64,000 nucleotides of DNA from Platanthera guangdongensis (GCA_039583875.1 CM077153.1:111038568-111102567); one strand, 5' to 3'. Positions 19,293-31,630 are shown, numbered from the stretch's first letter. Numbers and translations are program-made. Notes: generated by a model from the sequence alone, not told the origin.

Positions 19293-20446
19293 CTACTACT
19301 GTTATTGATGGTTCTGCTACTGTTGTTGTGTCTGATAGTTCTGATATTGCTGATGATTTAGTCTCTAAGGATATACATATGACAGAGGCATATGATTTTG
19401 AGCCTGCTGCCACTGCTGATGATGCCCCTGCTGATGTTCTTGTATCTGAAACTGTTATCTCTAAATCTGCTGCTGCCCTAGTTACTACTGTTACTACTGC
19501 TGCTGTATCTTCTGAGAGTGTTGCTCCTGAAAGTTTTGTATCTGCTGATGTAATTTCCTCTGCTAGTGCTGCTTCTATTTCTCCTTCTACTGCTACTGCT
19601 ACAACTGATGTCACTACTGTTACCTCTGCTCAAACCCAACAACAGATAGACTATCTTAAAAATATTGATGCACTTTATGATGATCAAAGCTCAGAAAGTG
19701 ACCAGTTCAGGACTGATTCAGATGACTCCTCAGCCACTATTGCAAGAAAAAGAAAAGCAAGAAGCAAAGCTATGAAAAGAGTTCCACCAGCAAAAGTAAA
19801 AGATACAAATGACATTCCCTACTATATTCTGCATAACTGCCCCATTATTGAACACTGGATGCAATATTCCAAGAATTAACTAAAGGCTATGAAGAAAAAG
19901 AGAAAGTATGAGAAAGGTTCCTCTCAGTTCCATCATCCTCCTCCTCCTCCTCCTCCTCCTGATGCAGGTGCAGGTGGAAGCTCTGCTGTTCAACCCTCTA
20001 CCAGAGGCCAAACCCCTTATCAGTCTCAAGGAAGATCTCAACATAGGGGAAGCCAATCCAGAGGCTATCAGTCAAGGAGAGGAAGATATAGAGGAAACCA
20101 AAGAGAATTTCAAGTATATTCCAAAGGATACTCCAGGCAACACCCATACTCAAGGGAAGGACAAAGTTCATCTGATACTACTTCAGGTCCCTTTCCCTAC
20201 AAACTGAAACAATTAGTCTCCTCCAGAGCTCCTCCAGACAATCCCTCTAACAGATATGAGCCTCCAGTGCCTTTTGAGGATCCAGAGAACAACCCTACTT
20301 CTTGGACAGCCAGGATGAAAGAGTTAGCTGCTCTGGACCAGATCAAGAAAGCCAGAGAACAAGGCAAGGACACCTCCAGTATTACTACTCTATCTGATCA
20401 AAGGAAAAAAGGAACTGGAAAGATACTCCTCCAGCAAGTTCTTTGA
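19293..20446 (+). pseudogene. Unrecognised Ser/Thr-rich ORF upstream of a copia-like 3' LTR
   Basis: A single frame open from the junction at 19293 to 20446, apart from a TAA at 19877-19879. The first half is Ser/Thr/Val/Ala-rich and acidic. Then come a basic patch (RKRKARSK), a segment YYILHNCPIIEHWMQY, a proline run (eight Pro), an Arg/Gly/Gln/Ser-rich segment with RG and SRG repeats, and a final charged part. I do not recognise a family. Position next to a PPT and 3' LTR fits an extra (env-like or accessory) ORF of the kind some copia elements carry, or the only ORF of a non-autonomous element. The 5' end is cut off by the outer Tat insertion. Confidence 0.45.
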
Positions 20447-20750
20447 TTCTGAAAGCTACATGAAGCTGTACCCTGAAGCTGTAGTACCAAGGCCAAAACA
20501 ACAAACATCTCTAGGTGCAGCTGATGACAGGAGATCTAAGAAGGAAGCTCTTAATCCAAACAGGGAAATAAAACTTATAAAGAGCAAGGAAAAGGAGTAA
20601 TTCTGTAAGGTGACAATATATGCTGTTTTATGAACTATCTGAGTTATATCTATGATTCTGCAATGCTTTGTTTGTTGCATTTCTGTATTGTTGCTTTGTA
20701 TGTTGCTTTTATTTCCTCAAATATCTGTAAATAGTAATCCTAACCCAAAT
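20447..20750. other. Non-coding interval before copia-like PPT
   Basis: About 300 bp without a credible ORF between the Ser/Thr-rich ORF and the purine tract. Confidence 0.4.
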
Positions 20751-20760
20751 AGGGGGAGAT
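20751..20760 (+). other. Polypurine tract (AGGGGGAGAT)
   Basis: AGGGGGAGA abuts TGTTGGAACA at 20761, the classical plant copia PPT/LTR junction. Confidence 0.75.
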
Positions 20761-20934
20761 TGTTGGAACACCCTATTACTAATTTGGGTCAGGATCACTA
20801 TGTCTCTTAGGAAACCTGTTTTTGACCTCATTGTATAGATCTGAAGGTCAATTAGAATTGAGTCTTAGGGTTAGTACTTAGGTTTGGAAGCTGCCCTCAA
20901 GACTAAGATTTTCAGTTTCAGAAGACTAAGTCAT

Positions 20935-21235
20935 TTCATCGAGCTCAGTATGACGAATCATCGAACTCCATTCGACGATCGTTGAGCTCACTTCGACGGA
21001 TCGTCGAACTCTATTCGATGATCGTTGAGCTCAACTTCAACAAATCGTCGAACTTCATTCGACGATCTTCGAGCTCAGTTCGACGATCTTGTCTCCAGTT
21101 TGGTTCTCAATCTCTGAGCTCAGTTCGACGATGGTTGAGCTCAGATCGACGATATCTGTTTCTGTCTAAGTACAAATCTCTGAGCTCAGTTCAACAATAG
21201 TGGAGCTCAGTTCGACGTTTCTCTGAAGAGTTCAA
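20935..21235. repeat. Array of TCGACGA/GAGCTC words in the copia-like LTR
   Basis: Degenerate repeats of about 20-25 bp built on GAGCTCAGTTCGACGATCGT. GAGCTC and TCGA are self-complementary, so the array can fold. It lies in the U3 part of the LTR. Confidence 0.7.
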
Positions 21236-21858
21236 CGATTTTCAAGATTCAAATTCAGACAGTTAAGGAATTATTCTCAGCAATTAATTCAAAGATCATG
21301 TAGCCGTTTTTCATTTAATCTGGAGCAAGTTTCAAGGAATTTTCAAGGAATGTTTTATTGGACTTTCCTCCAGAAGACAATTACAGTTAAGAAAGTAATT
21401 AATGACAGGCTAACGGTTATATTGGAAAAGGATCATTTCTATTCAGAGTAAAGGAATAAAAGATAAGATTTTTCATTCCTCAAGAATACTAAGAAGATAG
21501 AACATAGAAAAATTCTCTGCAACAACAGCTCTCACAACATCAATTACACATGAGAAAGAGGAAGAGTTGCAGACATTCTCAGTCTAAAGATTCATACAAG
21601 AACACCATCACCAAAGGAGATCAACAACTGAAATCTTCAGATCTCTTTTGATTCAAGTGTTCAAGGCCATCATCATTCAAGACTCCAAACACCTCACATT
21701 TCAGTTGTTGCTGAAATCATCATTTGCTGGAGATCAATTTTCTGAAGGCCTATCACCCTACTGCAAAGCTTCACTTCCTGAACAACTACAAATCTCAGGG
21801 TGAGCTTTGACAACATCCACAATCTTCTCTTTGACTGTTGACAGAGAAGATCCTCTCA

Positions 21859-21860
<2 letters not shown>

Positions 21861-21905
<45 letters not shown>
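21861..21905. repeat. (CT)n microsatellite
   Basis: About 22 CT units in the LTR, near the expected transcript leader. Confidence 0.95.
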
Positions 21906-21907
<2 letters not shown>

Positions 21908-22340
21908 TGTAAAGGGTTTTTCAAACTCCCTTCAAAAGTTTGTGTGCTTTCTGAGACCTTATCAACACTCAGTGGTGACAAGACACCTGATCAAAAAATC
22001 TGGTTTGATTTTTGAGCACCTTATCAAAAGCTCATTGGTGCACAGGACACCAGATCAACTCATCCTGCAGTGGATTCGTACATAGGGTGGTAGAAGAGTG
22101 GATGTACCCAGTTTGATTGGGGAACCACTATATCTCCTTGTGTCATCTGGTTGCTTGTCTTTATTTTTGTTTCTGGCTGTGATTTGTGATTGCTCTGTGA
22201 TTATTTTGTGTTTAGATTTACTTTTTATTCTTTGTTTCCCTGTTCACATTAGAATACAACAATAGTTGTAAAAGTTTTTAGCAAACACCATACTCTATTC
22301 ACCCCCCTCTAGAGTATATCAGATCTAACTCACACTTTCA

Positions 22341-22639
22341 GATTGTACACATAGCTCTTGCGGTAGCTAACTGAATTTGATTTGACAACCTCTCTAGTCG
22401 GTATGGCGTGGTGGTAGTGTGATACTGCGTGGTGGTAGCCGGTGAATAGATCATCATTTGGCTCTGGTTAATACCACCCGACTGTAGTAAGATATCGCGC
22501 AGTGGTAGTGAGAGCAGCAGGGTGGTGCTGGATGAGACCACCGCTACTGCCAAAGTTATCGCACAGCAGTAACAAAGATATCGTGCGGCGTTAGCTCATT
22601 GATAATGGCTTGAAATGAGATTTATTTCTCATTTCCTCA

Positions 22640-22684
<45 letters not shown>

Positions 22685-23393
22685 CTTGAGGGAGGAGAAG
22701 GGAAGAGCCAGGAAACAAGGGCAAGGGTGATCCAGCCCTAATGTGGAGGCGTTCTTGTGAATGAATTCAGGAGCCGAAGCCATATCCATGGAGTGGAAAT
22801 TGTGTTGATCAGTTCCATCCAGATCAAGTGCAAGATCATGGCTCCTAAGCGATCGACATGGGTAATTACCTTTCTCCTTGTACAAGTGAAGTCCTCAATT
22901 TGCATAAGTGCATGGAATCCCTCACCAAAGGGTGAAGAAAAGGGTGGTTTCTAACTGGTAGATCGTTTTGATCCCCAGTAAATATTGCATATCTCTAGAA
23001 TTCGGAATCGAAGTACGAAATCGACAAATTGTGTGAAGCCCATTTGGACAGGTTGGTCTGGATTGGTGATGATTTATTTTGCATGACAGAGAAGACTATG
23101 CAAATAAATGTGGAGAATCCGGGGTCACGAGGGTGCAGGATGCTGCAGTGAAAGAACTAGAGATAATCTCTAGGAAAACATACAAAATTTGGTAGGAAGA
23201 AACGATATTCTGTCCCCTACCGTACGGTAGTATTGTTATGTGGGAGATAGCTCCCAGTGAGCAATGTTTGTGAGGCTTTTCTCTTGGAGACCCGTGGGTA
23301 ATTGTTTGAAGTTGTTGAGCCTTAAAAGCCCAACTATTATGGTCGTGAGTGCCATTGATGTGACAATTGCAAGCTCAGGTCCTGGGGACAATG
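22341..23393. other. Unclassified repeat-like interval
   Basis: About 1.05 kb with degenerate GTGGTGGTAG-type repeats (22395-22560), a (TC)n run (22643-22681) and no supported ORF. Its build (repeats, pyrimidine run, then an ATGGCTCC-type leader) resembles a gypsy LTR fragment, but I cannot find its ends. Confidence 0.35.
22643..22681. repeat. (TC)n microsatellite
   Basis: About 19 TC units in unclassified DNA. Confidence 0.95.
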
Positions 23394-23459
23394 TGTAACG
23401 TCTCGATTTGGGCAAGACCCCCTGCACGTATTTTGAGTCAGGAAAGTTGACTCATGCTC

Positions 23460-24010
23460 GTGGTGCACTGATAACAGGCGTCGAGTGATACTCGACTAAA
23501 AGGGTGCATTTGACTTAGAAGAATTCTAGACTCAAAAGGTGTCTAGTGCATTGAGTGATACTCGACACATAATAAGAAATTAACTTAGAAGAATTATGGA
23601 CTCAAAATGTTTCGAGTGCACTGAGTGATCTCGAAGACACTCGACAAAGCATTGAGTGTGTCGACTGATGGGCAGGCATCGAGTGAGTTGAGTGATACTC
23701 GACGTATAAGAAGAAAATTACGTAGAAGAATTATGGACTCAAAAAGCGTTGAGTTTGCTGAGTGATCTCGATGCGAATCGACGAGGTATTGAGTGCATCG
23801 ACCGGTGGGTAGGCATCGAGTGCGTTGATTGATACTCGACGCATAAGAAGAAATTGACTTAGAATAATTCTGGATTCGGGAAGCGTCGAGTGCACTCAGT
23901 GAACTCGACACCACTCGATGAAGCGTCGAGTGATAGTCGATGAACTCAATGCTTTGATTTAGAAAATTACAGGACTCAATGAGGCGTTGAGTGATCTCGA
24001 CGAATTTAGA
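23460..24010. repeat. Tandem repeat of about 110-120 bp with TCGAGTG words
   Basis: About four degenerate copies containing ACTCGACG, GCGTCGAGTG and a spacer GAAGAAATTGACTTAGAA. The same array is in the 3' LTR at about 31700-32240. It lies upstream of the TATA box. Confidence 0.75.
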
Positions 24011-24222
24011 CGATTCGTCTAGTATATATGACGATTTTGACATATAGCATTTTTCGGCCCAGACTTTTGCTGGTTCATTTTTACGGACTGAACCGGGTTT
24101 TCGGGAATATCGTTGATGGATCATTTGGACCCGGTCTTCTCAAATAAGTCCTATTTAAAGAAATTATGGGTGGTCCACTGTTAGGGTGACACGTGGCAAA
24201 GCAATCTAACCCTAATTCTTCT

Positions 24223-24230
24223 TATAAAAG
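24223..24230 (+). promoter_or_regulatory. Chromovirus LTR TATA box
   Basis: TATAAAAG within CTTCTTATAAAAGGAAACG, conserved at 32434-32441 in the 3' LTR. Confidence 0.65.
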
Positions 24231-26099
24231 GAAACGTATAGGAAAACTCTAGCCGTCACTTAATTCTTCTTGCCGAAACATTACTTTTTGAACCCGACGG
24301 AAACGAAGGTCTCCGTTGTTGGATTTTTTGGAGGAAGAACTTTCCTTTTCGTGAAGAACAACACAAACGAGGAAGAAGATGCCGCGGAGAAGGATAACAA
24401 GATCCATGGACGGAAATGAGGTGAGCTTCCTACCCTCTCCCTTGGTGCTAAATCTTTAGTTATATTATAAGAAAGATGTCAAGTCAAAAGAGTCTGACCT
24501 GTGCATGTTGAAGATATCCTAGGACGAGATCATGCTAGGACCGTGTCCTAGAGATTAGTTGTCTTCAACCTCTCCTTTCTTCATTGTGAAGATGATGGAC
24601 TTGGTTTTGTAAAGACAGATGGTCTAATGAGGGTGAAAAAGGGATGAGGAAAATCTGCATGCAGACAGTGAACAAATGACTAAAGGAAGAAGACGAACTG
24701 ATGTCGTTGGTTTTGCCTTAAGCCGCGTGTAGAAATCTGTTTTATGTGCACTGCGAATTTCAAGGCCATTTTCAAGTATGATACAGCCAAATCTAGGTCT
24801 TCGGATGAATACAAGAGTTGTAGACCTCGAAAAGACCTTTCCAATGGATAGTTACGCATTTTCATAGGAGCTTTGTAGCTCCGAGAATGACCAGTCAAAT
24901 ATTCTGCATGGAAATAATTTATGAGTAGGATGTCTCCGGGTTATTGAATAACTGGGTTGAACTAGGTAGAAGAAGCATAGCGTGATGATGTTCAGGTTTG
25001 GGTGAACCTAGTTATATGTAGTCAAGATAAACAAATGGTTGGAGGAATTTAATATACAATTTGTTTGGAGGAATTTAATAAACAAATGTTTTGGGAAATT
25101 AGCTAACAAATGTTTGATAAGGTTTGGCTGTACAAAGGGCTACTTGTGGAATCTGGTAAGGATGTGCGGGATTGTAATCCGATAACTGAATATGTAATCT
25201 ATATTTATGTGATCATGCTTGATGAATACATAAAGAGTTATTACGTCGTTGTGAACTTGTGATAAATATATGAAAGCATAAATGTTGTGAATGCTTGATT
25301 AAAAACGAATGAATCGGATGAGTTAAATCTCATGGCCATGGAATATATGGAATGGTAATCTTAAGTGTTTATAGGGATAGTTAGTATTGTCCATTGCTTA
25401 GAGTTATGTCTCCCTACAAGTAGCTATGTGGTATTGTATATTGTATGAGGTGGCTTGCCACCGTGTTGCTGTTGAACCCTTAAGTGCTTGGAGCACGAGA
25501 GTGCAAAAAGGGTGTAAGTTCGTGTGTTTGACCGCACTATGGTAATGATGTAATGTGACTTTGGACGGTTGGGCTTGGTCCTCGGTGCTCATTCCTGAGG
25601 CTCCTTCCATGGCACGATGAAGTGAAACTGCATGTGGTGTGAGTCGACACGCGGTGTCATAATCTTCGATTAAGGATAGTGTGGCCGTTCTACTGGTTCG
25701 CCATTCACCACACCGACGTGAGTTTACAGATAGACTTTGGGCAATTGGGCTTGATCCTCGGTGCTCATTCCTGGGGCTCCTTCCATGTAAAGTGGATGGT
25801 TGGGCATGGTCCAGTGGTGATACACTCCCATAGGCTCCTTCTGTGACACAAAGATAGGCTAGTTTGGGATGTGTTCTTGATGCACTTCTACCCCAGTCCC
25901 CTTATGAGACGTAGTATGCAGGGAGCTCCGCTGTTGTGTTCTTAGTATTGAGGCATACAGAGTCCTAGACCAGGTAATATGGAGACCATCATATTAGTGG
26001 AAAGTCCATTTTATTGTCACTATCTGGCCACAACGGATGGCGCCTGAGAGGTTTGCTACATGCTTGAAAAGTGGGAACTACAAGTTTGTGTCGACATAG

Positions 26100-26101
<2 letters not shown>

Positions 26102-26141
<40 letters not shown>
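26102..26141. repeat. (GT)n microsatellite
   Basis: About 20 GT units inside the chromovirus LTR. Confidence 0.95.
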
Positions 26142-26144
<3 letters not shown>

Positions 26145-26965
26145 GGTTAGTCATTGCATTGCATTCATAATATTGCATTGTATTACATACATAAGATCCT
26201 CATCATATAAGTTTGTTTGGGCACTCTTATATGATGAGTTACTTTATTGTTAAGCTGATCCTTAACTTATAAATCTGCATGGACATTTTTATTAGTTAAT
26301 ATACTTTCCTATTGTAGACCAATATACTTGATGGATGGATATTTCTTATGTAAAATTGTTAGAGTAGAGTGATGATAAATATGCTACACATTGCCACTGT
26401 TACTACGCATGTTATATATAATCTCCACCTGCTTGTACTACTGCTTACTTGTATATATTGGACCCTTGTTCCTTTTCTCCGCCCGGTGCCTAAGAGTCGC
26501 CGGGGGAGCAGATGTGATAGTCACTTAGTCTTTATGACTAACGGTTGCTATGTCTTCCTTTTTAGGAGGGTAACCCGTAGAAAGACGAGCAGCATGTGCA
26601 GGAGGGAAGCCAGGCCACGGTGACACGGCTTGATACGACGTTACCATCGCTGCCATCAGTTACGGATGTAAGACTTTGCGTGACTCATATTGTAGCCCTT
26701 GGGGACAATTCCTGTGTACTCCGATATTATAGAAGTTGTTATTGCTTCTTATTATTGTTGCACTTATTTGACATATATGCTTGTGTGGATTTTGACTTAT
26801 ATATATATTTATGTTGGGTTGGCATGGATGATATTGGTTTTAGCCTGCAGGGTAGGCGTCTTGTAGTATCGGTTAACCCGTGTGTTGGCGTTACCGCAAG
26901 GCGACTGTTCTCGGCATAAGACTCCCCTCGGCCGTGTCTAGTGTTCCAGGAGCGGGGTCTTACAA

Positions 26966-26980
26966 TTGTTATCTGCTTGC
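26966..26980 (+). other. Degenerate primer-binding site
   Basis: TTGTTATCTGCTTGC follows the LTR end. It looks like a decayed TTGGTATCAGAGCTTGC, the initiator-Met tRNA site usual for this lineage. Confidence 0.4.
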
Positions 26981-27129
26981 AATTATCCTCAACTAAAGAA
27001 GTCATTGAACAATGGTACCACCCCCGCTCGATTTGTCAGTTAGTGGACAAACTCACATATCAGAAGCAGTGGTGTGCCCATGTGTAATTCACATTAAGTA
27101 TGTCCAGTTGTTAACCTACGATTAGCCAG

Positions 27130-28260
27130 CCTTACCTTAGGTTTGCACATTTATGTGTAGATCCCGACACGTGAAGAGCCAGTAGCGGGCACTCCCTCCC
27201 CTTCCGTCCCTACGCAGTTTCAGCAGTTAGAGCAGGGACAGATGCTTATAGCAATCCTAGATGCTTTTAGGTCTCAACTGGCCCCAGTGTAGTAACAAGC
27301 TCCATGCTCTAACTGGCTGAGTACCTTCCGAGCCCTCTCCCCACCTGTTTATCATGGGACAAAGTCGGCTGTTCGTACTAAAGAATGGCTAGACACGGTG
27401 TAAGAGCTAATGGCCAGAATTAGATATCCAACTAGTATGGATGTGACCTTAGCTGTGTCACTGTTGGAAATACACACGAAGATGTGGTGGAAGTCACTCA
27501 TGGGTTTCACTTTCTAAGGCTGAGTAACACAGAGATCATTTCGAATGAATTTTTTGAAGCTTTATTAGAGCATTTCATTCCCTCTACTGATCGAGACGAG
27601 CATGAAAAAAATTTCTTGTAGTTGAAGCAAGGATCCATGTACATGGCAGAATACCAAAGGGAGTTTCGACAGCTTGCTAGAATTGATACTCCAATGAGTT
27701 AGACGACTGCGGGTACGCAAAATGATTTTACAAAGGCTTGTAATATCCCTTAAGGCAAGCCCTTTTGTTTATAGCAGACGCGGGTTTGGCAGAGATCATG
27801 GATATGACAAAAAGTATGGAGGCGGATCACTTGGGAAGTAGTAACAGACCAGCCAAGAGCGTGATGGAAGCAGGCCCTAGCTTTAGGATGAGACATAATA
27901 TTAGAGGTGGATGAGGAAATCAAAGAGGTGGCGGCCGTTTCCACCATAATTTTAGAATGAAATGCCTGTCCCCGCAGCTAGCACTACCTTCACCTCAACA
28001 AATGTATCAACACCCCGGAGGGCAGTTCGAGCAAGTATGTTTCCAGTGTAATCAGTCAGGTCACATCCAGCATCACTGCCCGTAACTAGGTGGATGTAAC
28101 CCCCATGTTTTTCCCTCGGCAGCTCTGCGAGGATGAGTACAAGGTCGCGGTCGAGGACGAGGACCATGAGGAAGGAATCCTGAACCTGCAAGGAGCAATG
28201 TTTGCTCTGGACATGACTTAGGAGCGGAATCCCTAAGACGTGATTGCAGGTATGTCAAGA
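27130..28260 (+). pseudogene. gag: Chromovirus gag, decayed
   Basis: No long frame remains, but fragments in changing frames fit gag: a Gln-rich N-terminal part near 27215, a segment with TKEWLDTV-like coding near 27380, and a zinc knuckle CFQCNQSGHIQHHC at 28038-28079 followed by a stop. Placement between PBS and protease supports the call. Stops and shifts are frequent. Confidence 0.65.
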
Positions 28261-28339
28261 TTTAATTAATACATTATAAGCATTCATCCTTAATTTTCCT
28301 AAGATGTGCTAGGAATCTAGCACAAGTCTTAATAATTGA

Positions 28340-28430
28340 TACTTAGGTACTGTGAGCGTTAGTGGGAAACTAGCTCATACCTTTTTTGATTCTAGTGCCA
28401 CACATTCGTTTGATTCAGCGAACTTCATGA
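28340..28430 (+). pseudogene. Chromovirus protease remnant
   Basis: The frame around 28347-28412 reads GKLAHTFFDSSATHSF. The active-site DSGATHSF of the lineage has become DSSATHSF, losing the Gly of the D-S/T-G triad. Confidence 0.65.
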
Positions 28431-28713
28431 AAGATTTATATGATGTGAAATACTTCACTAGTATCACTCGGAGAGTACGCCTCCCAGACGGCTCTGAGAT
28501 GACATCGTAATCCAAGTGCGACTTGAAGGCATGTATTGGAGGAAGGATTTTTGAATCCCCTACAACGGTATTGAGATTGCCAGAGTTTGATCTTATTCTG
28601 GAATGACATGGCAAGATTTGAACCATGTCAGAATTGATTGTGCGGCGAAGCAAATCACTTTGAGGCATGGAGACTCTAAAGTCATATTCTGAATTATCAA
28701 ATTTGCACCCCAT

Positions 28714-29410
28714 ATGTTGCTATCTTCGATTCAGTCCCTTAAGGCTCATATTAAAGGGAATGACGTATTCATGTTATGCTTTGAACTAAAGGAGATGGCG
28801 ACGAGCATGGAATACGTGCAGGTTGTGCGGGACTTCCCTGAGGTATTCCTTGAGAAGCTGCCAGTATTACCCCCACACAGAGAGGTGAACTTCCAAATTA
28901 AACTAGTAGCGGTTTTCATGCCCATCTCTCGGACCCCTTACCGAATGTCTACAAATGAACTCGCTGAGTTTAGAGTTCAGTTACAGGACCTAGTAGAATC
29001 AGGGTTTGTTCGTACCAGTTCATCATCCTGGGGAGCACTTATTTTGTTTGTCAAGAAGAAGGATGGGTCACTACGGTTGTGCATAGACTACCAAGAACTC
29101 AACCGACTGATGTTGCGAAAAACCTAGGCTCTACCCTGGATCGACGAGTTATTCGATCAATTGGTGGGAGTGCATTGGTTTTACAAATTGGATCTGCGCT
29201 CGGGATACTATCAGATAATAATACATGAGGAAGATTTCCTTAAGATACCCTTTAAGTTGAGATATAGTTTGTACGAGTTCACAGTGATGCCTTTTGGACT
29301 CACAAACATCCCTTCTGTGTTCATGAGTTTGATGGATATGGTGTTTGAGTCATATTTGGATGTCTTTGTCATCGTCTTCATCAATGACATTCCGATCTAC
29401 TAGAAAATGG
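28714..29410 (+). pseudogene. pol: Chromovirus reverse transcriptase, catalytic Asp lost
   Basis: RT fragments are 28714-29127 ([30 protein letters not shown]) and 29161-29403 ([23 protein letters not shown]). The catalytic FIDD is FIND here, because codon 29383-29385 is AAT. Together with a stop at 29125-29127 this copy cannot encode active RT. G-to-A change fits methylcytosine decay on the other strand. Confidence 0.85.
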
Positions 29411-29517
29411 AAGAGGAGCATGCTAAGCACTGGGACCTAGTCTTAAGAAAACTAAAAGAGCATTCCCTGTTCGCTAAGTTCAGCAAGTGCAAATTTTGGC
29501 TCTGAGATGTTGCATTA

Positions 29518-30463
29518 TTGGGCCATGTGATTAGAGGTGCTGGATTAGCAGTAGACCCAACCATGGTACATCGGCCGCCTTTGAAGTTGGCGGCCGATGT
29601 ACAAAGCTTCTTTGGACCTGTAGGGTACTATGGGAAGTTTGTGAAAGTATTTTCAAAGATCGCCCTTCCTCTTACTGCCCTAACAAAGAAAGGTGTGCCA
29701 TTTGGGTGGACCCCCCATTGTGAGATTGCATTTCAAGAACTAAAGGATCGACTTACCTCCGCTCCAATCCTAGGTCTTCCATCAGGAAAAGATGGGTTTC
29801 AAGTTTACACTAATGCATCTTATCAAGGGATGGGAGCAGTATTGATGCAGCAAGGACACGTGATCGCTTACGCTTTGAGGCGGTTGAAGAAGCATGAGGT
29901 AAATTTTGAAGTATATGATTTGGAGTTGAGAGCATTGGTGTTCAACTTAATGTTTTGGAGGCACTATCTATATGGCATCCACTACAAGATCTTTTTGGAT
30001 CATAAAAATTTGAAGTATGTTTAAACACAAAAAGGAGTTGAATTTGAGGCAGCGACGGTTGTTAGAATTTTTGTGCGATTATGAATTTACATTAAACTTC
30101 CACCCCGGGAAAGAAAACTCCATGGTAGATTGTTTGAGCAGAAAAGTACCGGACTCGAGCCCGGAGTCTCGGATGTTGAGTATGGAACTGACTCGAGTGC
30201 TCGAGGAGATGGAGATCACGTTGGTTTGTATGGATCATTCTGAGATATATACTGAATATCTAATTGCCATGAGTATAATTTGTGACATTCGAGATCGAAT
30301 TCGAGTAGAGCAAGAGAAGGATGTTGCGCTGGCCCTTGTGATTAAAGCTATTGAAGATGGATCTACTGAAGAGTATACTATGAGGGACGGCCTCGTTCAT
30401 TTCCATCACAAACTTTACATTTCCAAGGGTGGTGAAATTCGGGAAGATTTTTATAATCATTGA
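29518..30463 (+). pseudogene. pol: Chromovirus RNase H, catalytic Asp lost
   Basis: Two overlapping frames (29518-30024 and 30017-30463) cover the RT connection and RNase H. The usual VYTDAS is VYTNAS (codon 29812-29814 AAT). EVYDLELRALV and the DHKNLKY segment follow, then LNLRQRRLLEFLCDYEFTL. A 1-bp shift occurs near 30020. Confidence 0.8.
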
Positions 30464-30469
30464 CCATTA

Positions 30470-31110
30470 TGAAGTGAAAATTTGAATTTATCTCAATGGA
30501 TTTTGTTCACGACATTCCTCGATCACAATCACGGAATGACTCAGTTTGGGTGATAGTGTTTCGCTTGACTAAGGTTGCCAGGTTTATTACAATGAAGAAG
30601 GAGATGCATGTGGATCTACTGGTACGGCTTTTTGTGGAATAGTTTGTATGATACAATGGAGTTCCTAAGACGATAGTCTTCGACCATGACAGTCACTTTA
30701 CCTCCAAGGAATGGATGGAGGTTCAAGCAAATATGGGTTCTCGCCTTACCTTTAGCATGACATTTCATCCTCAGACAGACGACCAGTCTGAGAGGACGAT
30801 CTGAACTATGGAAGATCTGTTAAGGTTGTGTGTTGGATAGAGGGGAGCCGTGGGAAAGGCTCTTATCACGATTAGAATTTTCGTACAAGAACAGTGATCA
30901 AGCTAGCATCGGGATGACACCCCACGAAGCACTATATTGAAGGAGGTGTAGAATACCTCTATCAAGGGTTCGGGATGAAGACCCGGAGATTTTGGGAATC
31001 GAGTATATATATGATGTCGATGCAATGGTTAGATTGATGCGGATCACATGCTTCAGGCACCAAGTCGACATGCAAAGTATTATAATGAGAAGCATAGGAT
31101 GGTGGAATTC
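30470..31110 (+). pseudogene. pol: Chromovirus integrase remnant
   Basis: Fragments include SVWVIVFRLTKVARFITM near 30541, then HDSHFTSKEW (second catalytic Asp region) near 30690 and FHPQTD near 30768. Stops interrupt every frame. The third catalytic residue region is not clearly preserved. Confidence 0.6.
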
Positions 31111-31149
31111 CAAGTGGTGACAAGGTGTTCTTAATGATTTGGTCGATGT

Positions 31150-31560
31150 ATGGAGAGTCATGAGTGCGTGGTAGGAAGAAGAAGCTCAGCCCCAGATATG
31201 TGGTGCCTTATGCTATATTGTAGAGGATTGGACCGTTTGCCTATCGGCTGGAGCTACCACCAGAATTGGAAAATTTGCACGACGTCTTCAATGTGTCTTT
31301 GCTTCGAAAAGCACTTCTACGGTCAGATCAACATGTCCCCACCACAAATGGAGCAGTGGCAACTGATAGGTCTGTTAAACTTGATTTGGTGCAGATGGTG
31401 GACACCGAGACAAAGAACTTGCGTCGATAGAGTGTTCGTTTGGTGAACGTCATGTGGTCTAATCATGGGAAAGAGGAATACACTTGGGAGCTGGTGGACT
31501 TGATGTGGAAGCTCTACCCAGAGCTATTTTCCCAAGGTAACCTCAAAAACTTTGTATTTT
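31150..31560 (+). pseudogene. pol: Integrase C-terminus with chromodomain-like end
   Basis: The frame at 31440-31673 begins NVMWSNHGKEEYTWEL and continues to LYPELF, which matches the chromodomain end of Tekay/Del integrases (V-x-W-x-NH-x-x-EE-x-TWE...YPxLF). This domain directs insertion towards marked chromatin in this lineage. Confidence 0.65.
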
Positions 31561-31630
31561 TCATGATTTACGTTCCCCAAAGCCAAAGCCTGATTTCGGG
31601 GAAGAAATCTTTCATTTTATTTATAGGATT

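Larger units (their letters stand above)
20761..22340 (+). repeat. Copia-like 3' LTR, 1.58 kb
   Basis: It starts TGTTGGAACACC and ends ACACTTTCA. It contains an array of TTCGACGATCGTTGAGCTCA-like words (about 20935-21235), a (CT)n run at 21861-21905 and, near the end, a GTGGATGTACCC...GGGGAACCACTATA box shared with two other copia LTRs in the window (51164-51205, and the complement at 45288-45330). The right flank gives no testable target duplication because the other LTR is not in the window. Confidence 0.7.
23394..26964 (+). repeat. 5' LTR of chromovirus, 3.57 kb
   Basis: Starts TGTAACGTCTCGATT and ends GGGGTCTTACA, typical for Tekay/Del chromoviruses. It is long for an LTR. It contains an array of TCGAGTG/CACTCGA words (23460-24010), a TATAAAAG box at 24223-24230 and a (GT)n run at 26102-26141. 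Short ORFs inside (for example 26369-26919) have no support. Confidence 0.75.

Noticed and set aside
26369..26919. Two overlapping plus-strand ORFs of 84 and 107 codons
   Set aside because: They lie in the chromovirus LTR and have no similarity to known proteins or to the other LTR copy.
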